Assembly: GCA_003641345.1 (NCBI GenBank)
Contig: QNAD01000034.1
Location: 1-10,559 of the forward strand
DNA from: Candidatus Zixiibacteriota bacterium
GTDB taxonomy: Bacteria > Zixibacteria > MSB-5A5 > GN15 > FEB-12
Direction: 5' to 3'
DNA length: 10,559 bases
Numbering within the stretch: position 1 is the stretch's first letter; the number at the start of each line of letters is the position of its first letter. The notes under the pieces were generated by a model, which saw only the letters and a program-made list of their open reading frames with translations, did not search any database and had not been told where the DNA came from. Of the stretch, positions 1 to 7,031 are shown piece by piece. Position numbers and translations under genes: made by a program.

Positions 1-206
1 ACCTTACTATGTTTTATTCTGGTTTTATTGATGAGCTTATCCATAGTTTCATTAAATTCTTTTTCGCCGAAATACTGCCCATTTGACTGCTTATATAAAA
101 CACAATCAGATTTATATCCGAAACATTCTAAATCCTCAGCCAAATAACATGAGTAAACATATGCACATCGTTTGTTTTTTTTCGGTGCCTTTTTCTTTTT
201 ATCCAT
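1..206 (-). CDS. Unrecognised small Cys-containing protein, 5' part only
   Basis: An open frame starts at an ATG at 204-206 on the minus strand and stays open for 68 codons to the window edge, so the C terminus is missing. The protein begins with a lysine-rich stretch (MDKKKKAPKKNKR), then has four cysteines at residues 14, 20, 28 and 35 (spacing C-x5-C-x7-C-x6-C) within an aromatic-rich segment, and continues into a charged, probably helical part (about residues 46-66). No signal peptide or membrane segment is visible. The four cysteines could bind a metal or an Fe-S cluster, but this is only inference. I saw no upstream in-frame ATG or GTG close by. The ribosome site is poor (GATAGAG, about 5 bases before the ATG) and lies in an inverted repeat. 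It is divergent from the exported-protein gene at 476. I do not recognise the family. It is likely a real gene because of its composition and regular amino-acid use, but it could be shorter than it looks. Confidence 0.55.
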   Translation of the reverse strand, partial: MDKKKKAPKKNKRCAYVYSCYLAEDLECFGYKSDCVLYKQSNGQYFGEKEFNETMDKLINKTRIKHSK

Positions 207-210
207 GGTA

Positions 211-242
211 ACTCTATCGTCATTTATTTTAAAAAATAGAGT
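211..242. repeat. Inverted repeat in the leader of the left-edge gene
   Basis: ACTCTAT at 211-217 pairs perfectly with ATAGAGT at 236-242 across an 18-base A/T-rich loop. On the minus strand the arm nearest the gene contains the only purine-rich sequence (ATAGAG) just before the ATG at 206, so folding in RNA would cover the ribosome site. Seven A/T-rich pairs with a long loop make a weak stem, and chance is a fair explanation. Confidence 0.35.
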
Positions 243-381
243 GTTATCAGCGTTTTGTATGTAATTGACATTTTTTATGCATTCCCCTGCATTTTCAGAA
301 ATAGCATTTTTGGACTTGCGAAAATTTCACTTATTCTATATATTGTGATGTAACAATAAAATAGCTAATTCGTACATGCTT

Positions 382-409
382 TTAGTTCATTCTAATTTGG
401 TTTTATAAC
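382..409 (+). promoter_or_regulatory. Possible sigma-70-type promoter for the exported-protein gene
   Basis: TTAGTT (382-387) and TATAAC (404-409) are separated by 16 bases and would start transcription about 60 bases before the ATG at 476. Both boxes differ from consensus, and similar pairs occur by chance in such A+T-rich DNA. It is listed only as the best candidate near the gene. Confidence 0.22.
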
Positions 410-475
410 ATATTAAATTTTTTTTCGTTTTTTGCATCTATTTTGCTTTAAACAGATGTATAAGATAAGGAATTT

Positions 476-1225
476 ATGAAAAAGATAATTTACATATTCA
501 TATTAGTCTTAGCAATCTCCCCCGTTTTTGGTGCAGAAATTATCGAAGATCCTCTGGGTGCTGACTCGATAATAGTTGGGGAAGCATATGCTGGACAATC
601 AGAGAAAACAACCATACCAATTAATTTTTTCAATGATGAAGAATTGGGAGGAATCGAAGTTGTTGTTACCTGGGATAACCCAATTATAACATTAGATTCT
701 TTTTCATTTGTTGGTAGTAGGATTTCAAATTTGATATTTCGTGATTATACTATTATTGGTGACACATTAATAATTTACGGTTTTCCTGCGAGCGAGCCGT
801 TTATTAGCCCAGGTAGTGGCTTGTTGGGCAATATTTATTTTTCATACACATATGATCAGAATCTTGGCACGATAGTAATCGACAGTACAACGACTGAAGA
901 TGGATATATAATACATTCCAACTTTTTCTCAAATACTTCCTCACAACAATTCGTACCAAACTTCACAAAAGGAGCATTAATTTTTACCGATGTAACCTGT
1001 TGTATTGGTGATAGAGGTAATATCGACGGAAGTGAAATCGAGATGATTAACATCTCTGATCTTACATACTTAATTAACTATTTTTTCCTGGATGGTTCCG
1101 CTCCAGCGTGCCGTTATGAAGCTAATGCAAATGGAGACCCATTGGAAGAAGTAAACATTATCGACTTAACTTATATAATAGATTTTCTTTTTCGGGGCGG
1201 ACCACCACCTAAGCCATGCCCGTAA
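476..1225 (+). CDS. Exported cohesin-like protein with two dockerin-like repeats
   Basis: The 249-residue product starts with a clear Sec signal peptide: a Lys-Lys N terminus, a hydrophobic core at about residues 4-18, and a likely cleavage after the Ala at 20. Residues about 30-170 look like a beta-rich cohesin-type fold (alternating hydrophobic strands, Gly/Pro turns, conserved-looking VVVTWDNP). A Cys-Cys pair at 175-176 leads into two dockerin-like repeats. The first (about 178-212) has GNIDG then NISDLTYLINYFF. The second (about 215-248) has NANGD then NIIDLTYIIDFLFRGG, ending in PPPKPCP. The Asp/Asn positions fit EF-hand-like calcium loops. Known families use such modules for calcium-dependent protein-protein contacts outside the cytoplasm, but the partner here is unknown. 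I saw no catalytic domain, so a structural or adhesive role is an inference. The start is supported by AAGGA at 467-471. The gene is convergent with fliJ, with one base between stops, and is probably functionally unrelated to the flagellar operon. Confidence 0.85.
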   Translation: MKKIIYIFILVLAISPVFGAEIIEDPLGADSIIVGEAYAGQSEKTTIPINFFNDEELGGIEVVVTWDNPIITLDSFSFVGSRISNLIFRDYTIIGDTLIIYGFPASEPFISPGSGLLGNIYFSYTYDQNLGTIVIDSTTTEDGYIIHSNFFSNTSSQQFVPNFTKGALIFTDVTCCIGDRGNIDGSEIEMINISDLTYLINYFFLDGSAPACRYEANANGDPLEEVNIIDLTYIIDFLFRGGPPPKPCP

Positions 1226-1226
1226 A

Positions 1227-1676
1227 TCAGCTTCTATTTTTCAACCTAAAGTTATTCCCTGCAATTTCATCATTCTCATTGTTTTCCAACAACTTCAAAT
1301 CATCAATATAAATTTCATGTTGCTTTTCTTTGAGCTTCTCTTGAATCTTTTTTTCTTTGGTTGCTTCAAGTAATTCAGATCTTTTTCCTTCTTCTTGTTT
1401 TCGTAAAGCACCCAGCATTTGCTCACCTGAGAAACTGTTACGTTTGAGTTTTATCATATAACGTCCGTAGACCAACATCTCAGCAACTGAAAGAGATCCT
1501 TTTAATTTAGTCCTATGTTTCATGAAATTTTGGTTCTTTTCTGATTCTAATTCAGAAAGATTATTTTCTTGTGTTCGAACCCTTTGTAAAGAAAGAGCAT
1601 GCTCCTTTTGTTTTTCTTTTTCAAAATGCTCTTTCATTTTAAGCAATGCTTCTAAACGGTATTTGAATTTTTTCAT
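1227..1676 (-). CDS. fliJ: Flagellar export chaperone/ATPase stalk protein FliJ
   Basis: FliJ is the coiled-coil stalk that fits into the FliI ATPase ring and links it to the FlhA export gate in the cytoplasm. The 149-residue product has the family size (about 145-150) and the typical start MKKFKYRLEALLKMKE. A highly charged Lys/Glu/Gln-rich helical sequence follows with heptad-like hydrophobic spacing over nearly its whole length and almost no proline or cysteine. FliJ is weakly conserved in sequence, so the call rests on the N-terminal pattern, the composition and its position directly after fliI. Its ATG overlaps the fliI stop (ATGA at 1673-1676), which suggests translational coupling, and no strong separate ribosome site is seen. 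It is the last gene of the run. Its stop at 1227-1229 lies one base from the stop of the convergent exported-protein gene, leaving no room for a terminator between them. Confidence 0.9.
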   Translation of the reverse strand: MKKFKYRLEALLKMKEHFEKEKQKEHALSLQRVRTQENNLSELESEKNQNFMKHRTKLKGSLSVAEMLVYGRYMIKLKRNSFSGEQMLGALRKQEEGKRSELLEATKEKKIQEKLKEKQHEIYIDDLKLLENNENDEIAGNNFRLKNRS

Positions 1677-3004
1677 TTATCTTGATTCTCAATAATCATA
1701 ATTTCTTTCAAACGGTCAATAGATTTAGAGTGGTCAGTTATTTCATAAATCCCTTGCTTAAAAAAATCATTGATTTGATCTATTTTCGAAATAGCTAAAT
1801 CTATTTTAGGATTGGAACCTTTAACATAAGCTCCTATGTTAATCAAATCTTCGGCTTCTCGATATATAGAGACAAGTTGTTTTACTTCGCCGACAAGATT
1901 AATCTCTTCTTCCGACGAAATATCTTTAATTAAACGACTGATAGAATCTAAAACGTCAACCGCCGGATATTGATTCATCGAGGCTAACTTTCTGGATAAC
2001 GATATATGTCCATCAAGAATTGATCTAACAGCATCTGATATCGGCTCATTAAAATCATCCCCTTCAACTAAAACAGAGTACATGCCTGTAATAGAACCAC
2101 GTTTTGTTTTTCCAGCTCTTTCCAACAACTTAGGCAATAAAGCAAATACTGAAGGAGTATATCCTTTAGTGGTAGGCGGTTCACCAATTGCAATTCCAAT
2201 TTCTCTTTGAGCCATAGCTATCCGTGTTAATGAGTCCATCATAAGTAAAACATTTTTCCCTTGGTCACGAAAATACTCAGCAATCGAAGTTGCAACCATA
2301 GCACCTTTTATTCTTATCAGAGCCGGTTGATCTGAAGTTACTGCTACAACAATACTGTTCTTCATTCCTTCCGGACCTAAATCTCTTTCGATAAATTCCC
2401 GAACTTCACGGCCTCTCTCACCTAAGAGTGCAATTACATTAATATCTGCCGATGACCCACGGGAAATCATTCCCAACATAACAGACTTGCCAACTCCCGA
2501 ACCTGCAAAAACACCCATTCTTTGCCCCTGTCCTACAGGAGCCATAATATCTATTGCCTTAATACCGGTTCTGACCGGTTTATCAATTCTTTTTCTTTGA
2601 AGAGCAGGAATAGGATCCGCGTTAATTGATTTAGTGATTTTGGTAAACAAAGGTCCTTTGCTATCAATAGGGTGACCCAATCCTCCTAAAACACGCCCTA
2701 TCAGTTCATTCCCAACTGGAATTCTTAGTTGGTCGGAAGTAGAAGTAACAATGGCACCTGGTGATATACCATTGATTGCCCCCAAAGGCATTAACAATAA
2801 TCTATCATCTCTAAAGCCAACTACTTCTGCGCTTACTTTTATGCCAGTATCACGATTTTCAATAGTGCATAAACGCCCGATTGAAATAGCAGGACCAGCC
2901 GATTCAACAACTAATCCTACAACCTGAGTTACTTTCCCAAAGTGCTTAATGCAATTCAGATTTTGAATTCTCTCAGTATAAGATTCATAAGAAATTAAAC
3001 TCAC
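1673..3004 (-). CDS. fliI: Flagellum-specific export ATPase FliI
   Basis: FliI is the ATPase of the flagellar type III export machine. It is related to the F1 beta subunit and works as a hexamer under the export gate. The 443-residue product has family length. An N-terminal beta-barrel part (about 20-95) is followed by the ATPase core with Walker A GSGVGKS at 168-174, the catalytic-glutamate motif GERGRE at 195-200, and Walker B LLMMD ending at Asp257. Then come GEPPTTKGYTPSVFALLPKL and the RSILDGHISLSRKLA region typical of FliI and related type III ATPases. The C-terminal helical part is complete. The start is GTG at 3002-3004, overlapping the fliH stop by four bases (GTGA). It is preceded by GAGG at 3012-3015 with seven bases between, and the resulting start sits well against the family. 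Flanking fliH and fliJ make the flagellar rather than the virulence type III assignment secure. Confidence 0.97.
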   Translation of the reverse strand: MSLISYESYTERIQNLNCIKHFGKVTQVVGLVVESAGPAISIGRLCTIENRDTGIKVSAEVVGFRDDRLLLMPLGAINGISPGAIVTSTSDQLRIPVGNELIGRVLGGLGHPIDSKGPLFTKITKSINADPIPALQRKRIDKPVRTGIKAIDIMAPVGQGQRMGVFAGSGVGKSVMLGMISRGSSADINVIALLGERGREVREFIERDLGPEGMKNSIVVAVTSDQPALIRIKGAMVATSIAEYFRDQGKNVLLMMDSLTRIAMAQREIGIAIGEPPTTKGYTPSVFALLPKLLERAGKTKRGSITGMYSVLVEGDDFNEPISDAVRSILDGHISLSRKLASMNQYPAVDVLDSISRLIKDISSEEEINLVGEVKQLVSIYREAEDLINIGAYVKGSNPKIDLAISKIDQINDFFKQGIYEITDHSKSIDRLKEIMIIENQDK

Positions 3005-3702
3005 TGCTCTACCTCATCTGTTTTTAAAGTATCTTCAATTACTTCAAATTGAGATTCCAGACGAGCATCAATATCACCGGTCGGCGTTTCAATAAAACAG
3101 CCACCATACTTCACTCTTGGATCAGCTTCAATTTTTAAGTCTTTTATAACAGTTGACCCTTTAAGAAATTCATCAATATTTTGCTCTAAAATCGGAAGGT
3201 GACCGGGATTAACTTTAATTTTTAGTGTAGAACGATCTACTAAAGAATCAATAATTCTCGCAATCATATTTATTGTTTTTTCCGGATCAATATCAATTGC
3301 ATCATAAGTAACTTTTTTACTAATTTTAATAATAATATCAAGAACTTTCTGACGAGCTTCTTCAAGCAGTGCTTCTCTTTGTATAACGATGTCATTTATT
3401 GCTTGATTAAGCTGTTGTAGTACCTTCTCTGCTTTTTTAAGACCTTCATCTAACCCTTGCTTATGTCCCTGTTCAATGCCTTCCTGATACGATTTTTGTT
3501 TTTCTTCATTGATTACTTTTTCAATTTTATGGACTTCCATAATAGAAATAAATTTGGCACCATTAGAATCTGTTGTAATATTAACAAGTGGTAACAAAAC
3601 AGATAAATTTTTCTCGACATCAGATTCTTTTTCAGTGTCAAGATGTTTATCGCCAATAAAAACTGTTTTAGCCTGCTTCGAGAATTTAATAATATTAGAC
3701 AA
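3001..3702 (-). CDS. fliH: Flagellar export ATPase regulator FliH
   Basis: FliH forms a dimer that binds FliI, holds it inactive and docks it to the C ring. The 233-residue product begins MSNIIKF, like other FliH N termini. It carries the family's glycine repeat G-x3-G-x3-G-x3-G at residues 75, 79, 83 and 87 (EGIEQGHKQGLDEG). A long charged helix follows (about 88-130), then a C-terminal domain like the V/F-type ATPase E/delta subunit (about 130-228), with KVNPGHL and a YGGCFIETPTGDIDARL segment typical of FliH and type III stators. The start is TTG at 3700-3702: a stop codon lies directly upstream in frame (3703-3705), the next ATG would remove 54 residues, and GAGG at 3709-3712 is spaced six bases from the TTG. 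It overlaps fliG by eight bases and fliI by four, consistent with coupled translation. Confidence 0.93.
   Translation of the reverse strand: MSNIIKFSKQAKTVFIGDKHLDTEKESDVEKNLSVLLPLVNITTDSNGAKFISIMEVHKIEKVINEEKQKSYQEGIEQGHKQGLDEGLKKAEKVLQQLNQAINDIVIQREALLEEARQKVLDIIIKISKKVTYDAIDIDPEKTINMIARIIDSLVDRSTLKIKVNPGHLPILEQNIDEFLKGSTVIKDLKIEADPRVKYGGCFIETPTGDIDARLESQFEVIEDTLKTDEVEQ
3012..3015 (-). promoter_or_regulatory. Ribosome binding site deciding the GTG start of fliI
   Basis: GAGG on the minus strand lies inside the end of fliH, seven bases before the GTG at 3002-3004. It supports a GTG start that overlaps the fliH stop. Confidence 0.6.
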
Positions 3703-4711
3703 TTATTTCCTCTTTTCCTCCTCGACCGGAAATAATTATCTGTCCTTCTTCTTCAAGTCTTCTGACAGCTTCAACTATTCTTCCCTGTGCTTCTTCCACA
3801 TCAGATAACCTGGTAGGTCCCATAAATTCCATCTCTTCTTCAATCATAACCGCTACACGGCCTGATACATTAGCAAATATTTTCGTCTTAACTTCATCGT
3901 TTGCAGCTTTAAGCGCCAGAGACAGATCTTTTGTCTCAACTTCTTTAAGCAATCTTTGGATAGATCTATCGTCAAGAAGGATAAGGTCATCGAAAACAAA
4001 CATCATATTTTTCACTTCTGCCGCAAGTTCCGGATCGTCAGCTTCAAGAGATTGTAAAATATTTTTTTCAGCAGTAGTATCAATAAGATTTAAAATCTCA
4101 GCGATAGCTTTTGCACCACCGGATATAGACATTTGCGCACTTCCTGATTGCTCAAAGTGGCCTTCTAATGTTTGTTCAATCTCTTTCAGGACTTCAGGTG
4201 AAATTTTTTCCATTGTAGCAATTCTAAGAGAAACTTCAGCCTGTAACTCCTGAGATAATTCTGCAAGAACTGCAGCCGCCTGCTGGGAATTAAGTTGAGT
4301 CAATACAAGCGATATCGTCTGTGGATGTTCATGTTGAAGAAAACCCGTTAGATGTTTCGGGTCAATATCTTTTAACATAGAAAATCCACCGGCATGGATA
4401 GAATGCTCTAATTTACCTAAGATATCTTTTGCACGACTTAACCCAACCGCTTTTTCCAAAATTTCCTGTGCGAAATCTATACCGCCCTGAGAAACATAAG
4501 TACGTGCCATAAATATCTGATGGCACTCCTCGATAACTTTCTCTTCTATATCAGCAGGTACATCACGCATATTGGCGATTTCTACAGTTATTCTTTCAAG
4601 ATCTTGCTCACTCATTCCTTTAAGAACAAGAGCAGATACTTCGGGACCAAAAGCTACAAGTGCTGTTGCGGCTTTTTGAATTGGCGACATTTCTTCGTAA
4701 TTTAGTTCCAT
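3695..4711 (-). CDS. fliG: Flagellar motor switch protein FliG
   Basis: FliG sits on the cytoplasmic face of the MS ring. It couples the rotor to the MotA stator and switches direction with FliM. From the ATG at 4709-4711 it has 338 residues, the usual length. The N-terminal domain (NYEEMSPIQKAATALVAFGPE) binds FliF. The middle domain carries the EHPQT motif (EHPQTISLVLTQL), and the C-terminal torque domain holds the charged stretch FDDLILLDDRSIQRLLKEV and the ending EEEMEFMGPTRLSDVEEAQ. An in-frame TTG at 4718-4720 would add three residues and overlap fliF by eight bases. I chose the ATG because it begins one base after the fliF stop and gives a standard N terminus. Neither start has a strong ribosome site, so reading through from fliF is likely. 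It overlaps fliH by eight bases at its other end. Confidence 0.97.
   Translation of the reverse strand: MELNYEEMSPIQKAATALVAFGPEVSALVLKGMSEQDLERITVEIANMRDVPADIEEKVIEECHQIFMARTYVSQGGIDFAQEILEKAVGLSRAKDILGKLEHSIHAGGFSMLKDIDPKHLTGFLQHEHPQTISLVLTQLNSQQAAAVLAELSQELQAEVSLRIATMEKISPEVLKEIEQTLEGHFEQSGSAQMSISGGAKAIAEILNLIDTTAEKNILQSLEADDPELAAEVKNMMFVFDDLILLDDRSIQRLLKEVETKDLSLALKAANDEVKTKIFANVSGRVAVMIEEEMEFMGPTRLSDVEEAQGRIVEAVRRLEEEGQIIISGRGGKEEIIV
3709..3712 (-). promoter_or_regulatory. Ribosome binding site deciding the TTG start of fliH
   Basis: GAGG on the minus strand lies in the last codons of fliG, six bases before the TTG at 3700-3702. With the in-frame stop immediately upstream of that TTG, it fixes the start of fliH. 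Confidence 0.6.
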
Positions 4712-4712
4712 A

Positions 4713-6290
4713 TTAGTCAACCATCATTGTTTTTATAACTTTTGCAAGTTCTTCAGGTTGTTCTCTGGCAGTTTCCTGCATCTGATCAACCAATTTCGGC
4801 TTTCTTTTTGCGGCAACAATCGGGGCTTGTTCTTCCTCAGGTTGTGCCGCCGGCATAGCAGATGCCCCACCCGATACCGGTGCAGAAGCAACAATTCTTT
4901 CGGATGGTGCCGGTACAAATTTCCCTAACGCTGTAAATAATTTTTTTGATTTCTTTTTGAAATATAAAAATGCAACTATCAACAAAAGCACATAGCCAAC
5001 TTTACGAGCAATATCCATATAAAATTCTCGCATATACATTGAATCCAAAAGGTTTTGGTCAACCTCCATGTTTTTCCTGTCAAAAGCAATGTTAACCATC
5101 TCAATTTGGTCGTTTCTTTGTTGGTCAAAGCCAACCGAATTTTTCACAATCCCAGCTAATCGATCAAGATCATCTTGAGATCGAGGCTGGTATATCTCTT
5201 CAATTACACCATCAGCATTTTCAACCGGAGCATATATTCCATCAACCATTACAGCAACGGAAAGGCGTTCAATCGTGCCAACAGCATCTATCATGTGCTC
5301 TAATGTCTTATTCAATTCATAATTTGTTATTGTAGTTTCAGAGTCTTCCTCGTCATTTCGTTCATTATTTTCATCAGTTTTATCTGCTAAAGAAGCAGTT
5401 GATTTAGTTCGCTCTTCACTTCTTATAGATGGAGTATTTGGGTCATAAGTCTCACTGGTTCGTTCCAACTGGCTGAAGTTCAAATCTGCTGTAATCCTGA
5501 CAACAGACTTATCACGACCAAGGACATTGTCTAACATTGTTTGAGCTTTTTCTTGCAAATAGCTTTCAACCTGTTTACGGACATTAAGCTGTGAAGATGA
5601 TAGCCCAGCAAGTTCATCTCTTTTTTGATCTGAAGATAATAAATTTCCATCATAATCAATAATTGCAATATTCTCCGGTTTCAATCCTTCAACTGACGAA
5701 GCTACTAAATGGGTAATACCATTTAATTGTCTTTTATTTAACATTCCGCTTCCCTTTAGTTTAACCATAATGGATGCTGTTGCTTTTTTTTGATCATCTT
5801 TAAAAAGTCTTTCTTTTGGCATCGAAATATGAACTCTGGCGGCTTGGACTTCACGAAGTTGCATTATTGTTTTAGTTAATTCTCCCTCAAGTGCTCTTCG
5901 GAAATTCAATTTTTGCAAAAAATCAGTCATCCCCAAATTGTTCTGGTCAAAAATAGAGTATCCCATTTTACCGTTGGACGGTAAACCTTCGGCGGCAAGA
6001 TTAATCCGAGTTTTATAGACATCAGCAGATGACACTTCGACTGTCTTACCTCCATCGGAAAGCTGGAATTGTATTTTGTTTTCTTCGAGATAGGTGACAA
6101 CCTCCCCTGCTTCTTCTTCGTTCAACCCAGTATAAAGTTTTGCGTATGAAATATCGTTGATCCATCCGACAACGAAGAAAGTTCCTACAACAGTACCGGC
6201 AACAACACCAAAAAGCATCATGACCTGACTTGGGGTCATACGCCCTACATAATTCATTAAGTTTTTAAAAAATTGTTGAATATTTTCCAT
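4713..6290 (-). CDS. fliF: Flagellar MS-ring protein FliF
   Basis: FliF builds the MS ring in the inner membrane, the foundation for the rod, the switch and the export gate. The 525-residue product has family length. A membrane helix lies at about 23-43, followed by the periplasmic ring-building domains. These contain the conserved LYTGLNEEEAGEVVTYLEE, the IFDQNNLGMTDFLQKLNFRRALEGEL segment and RVHISMPKERLF. A variable acidic/Ser-Thr stretch follows at about 285-325, then a second membrane helix at about 430-444. The cytoplasmic tail is long and Ala/Pro-rich, ending in the FliG-binding helix (LVDQMQETAREQPEELAKVIKTM). The ATG has AGGA six bases upstream. The 59-base gap before it (6291-6349, after fliE) holds only a weak four-pair dyad (6316-6330) and no recognisable promoter. 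The downstream fliG begins one base after its stop. Confidence 0.97.
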   Translation of the reverse strand: MENIQQFFKNLMNYVGRMTPSQVMMLFGVVAGTVVGTFFVVGWINDISYAKLYTGLNEEEAGEVVTYLEENKIQFQLSDGGKTVEVSSADVYKTRINLAAEGLPSNGKMGYSIFDQNNLGMTDFLQKLNFRRALEGELTKTIMQLREVQAARVHISMPKERLFKDDQKKATASIMVKLKGSGMLNKRQLNGITHLVASSVEGLKPENIAIIDYDGNLLSSDQKRDELAGLSSSQLNVRKQVESYLQEKAQTMLDNVLGRDKSVVRITADLNFSQLERTSETYDPNTPSIRSEERTKSTASLADKTDENNERNDEEDSETTITNYELNKTLEHMIDAVGTIERLSVAVMVDGIYAPVENADGVIEEIYQPRSQDDLDRLAGIVKNSVGFDQQRNDQIEMVNIAFDRKNMEVDQNLLDSMYMREFYMDIARKVGYVLLLIVAFLYFKKKSKKLFTALGKFVPAPSERIVASAPVSGGASAMPAAQPEEEQAPIVAAKRKPKLVDQMQETAREQPEELAKVIKTMMVD

Positions 6291-6349
6291 CTTATATCCT
6301 ATATAATCTCCTCATGACCGATCCATGGTCTTTTGGAATATTTATTTTA

Positions 6350-6670
6350 CTAAATAGGCATTCTCATAAATTCATTATAAGCATTAATAAGTTTATTTCT
6401 TACTTCCAGCAATAAATCCATTGATAAACCGGCTTCTTCAGCTTTTATCATCACTTCATGTAACTCAACAGGATCACCGCTAAGCAAAGCTTGTTGGATT
6501 GCCGCAGAATCTTGTTGTGAACCGTTTACCGAATTCAACATATTTGAAAAAATTTCCGTAAAATTACTTTCCTTAGTTTCCGGTGAACTTTCAATAGACG
6601 GTTTAACAGAACCAAGTTTTTCAACTAACCCGGGTACTAATCTCTGAACATTTCCAATATTGTTTACCAT
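6350..6670 (-). CDS. fliE: Flagellar hook-basal body adaptor FliE
   Basis: FliE is a small exported protein that joins the MS ring to the proximal rod and is needed for export of later rod parts. The 106-residue product has the family length and the hallmark C-terminal pattern: SNFTEIFSNMLNSVN, then a GDPVELHEVMIKAEEAGLSM motif followed by LLLEVRNKLINAYNEFMRMPI. The N-terminal 35 residues are variable, as usual. There is no Sec signal peptide, as expected for a type III export substrate. Its ATG lies four bases after the stop of the 109-residue gene. The purine-rich GATGAG before the ATG is a poor ribosome site, so coupling to the upstream gene is likely. Order flgB-flgC-(orf)-fliE-fliF supports the call. 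Confidence 0.95.
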   Translation of the reverse strand: MVNNIGNVQRLVPGLVEKLGSVKPSIESSPETKESNFTEIFSNMLNSVNGSQQDSAAIQQALLSGDPVELHEVMIKAEEAGLSMDLLLEVRNKLINAYNEFMRMPI

Positions 6671-6674
6671 CTCA

Positions 6675-7004
6675 TCACACTTTCACGTCAACTACTGACC
6701 CCAGATGAGTTGTCTCGTTATCGTTATTTGAGTTTTTACTATACCCGACACCCAATTTTCCATTTTCACGAAACTTCCCAAACAACAGATCCAAAGCTTG
6801 CTTCTCTTGCGGAGTCAAATATTCCGCATAGCTTCCCGACGGAGCTTTGATTGCCAATTCTGATTTGGTAAGTTCTGATTGAGGTTCAATAGATACTTTT
6901 GATGCTTGTTGTTTTTGCGATTTTGCACCCTCAGTCAAATTTGTCTGTTTATCACGTTGTACGAGTTGCTCGTAAGCTTGAATTCCTACTGGATTGACTT
7001 TCAT
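6675..7004 (-). CDS. Uncharacterised 109-residue protein between flgC and fliE
   Basis: I do not recognise this family. The product has no signal peptide, membrane helix or cysteine. An N-terminal piece (MKVNPVGIQAYEQLVQRD) is followed by a Gln/Ser/Lys-rich, probably disordered stretch (about 20-55), then a compact conserved-looking segment YAEYLTPQEKQALDLLFGKF (about 59-78). A polar linker with several Asn follows, and the protein ends in LGSVVDVKV. The gene is inserted between flgC (27 bases upstream) and fliE (4 bases downstream), in the same strand and spacing style as its neighbours. A GAGAG ribosome site sits seven bases before the ATG. Its place inside the basal-body block suggests a flagellar part, export chaperone or regulator, but this is inference from context. 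It does not read like FliK or like FlgM by eye. That it is a real gene is quite certain; its function is unknown. Confidence 0.8.
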   Translation of the reverse strand: MKVNPVGIQAYEQLVQRDKQTNLTEGAKSQKQQASKVSIEPQSELTKSELAIKAPSGSYAEYLTPQEKQALDLLFGKFRENGKLGVGYSKNSNNDNETTHLGSVVDVKV

Positions 7005-7031
7005 TTTTTATCTCTCATTTATTCCAATTAA

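Larger units (their letters stand above)
207..475. other. A+T-rich divergent intergenic region
   Basis: This 269-base gap separates the minus-strand Cys-rich gene from the plus-strand exported-protein gene, so it should hold both promoters. A perfect TTGACA lies at 265-270 on the plus strand, but no good -10 box follows at 16-18 bases. A weaker pair, TTAGTT (382-387) and TATAAC (404-409), is spaced 16 bases apart and lies closer to the gene. T-runs fill 416-432. The plus-strand gene has AAGGA at 467-471, four bases before its ATG. I saw no coding frame, RNA gene or terminator here. Confidence 0.6.

Noticed and set aside
265..293. Perfect TTGACA as a promoter for the plus-strand gene
   Set aside because: No acceptable -10 box follows at 16-18 bases (TGCATT or GCATTT), and it is about 200 bases from the gene.
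864..882. TGGCAC on the plus strand as a sigma-54 promoter
   Set aside because: There is no GC ten bases after the GG, and it lies inside the exported-protein gene with no gene start downstream.
856..1053. Minus-strand 65-residue frame opposite the exported-protein gene
   Set aside because: It lies fully within a gene with a clear signal peptide and dockerin-like repeats, has no ribosome site of note and no recognisable features, so it is a shadow frame.
1201..1250. GGGC/GCCC pairing near the convergent stops as a bidirectional terminator
   Set aside because: The arms are four bases, the loop is long, and no run of T follows directly on either strand.
4709..4720. TTG at 4718-4720 as the start of fliG, adding three residues
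   Set aside because: It overlaps fliF by eight bases without a clear ribosome site, while the ATG at 4709-4711 starts one base after the fliF stop and gives the normal N terminus.
6316..6330. GACC/GGTC dyad between fliE and fliF as a terminator
   Set aside because: Only four strong pairs and no T-run follow; the gap more likely just separates two genes of one operon.
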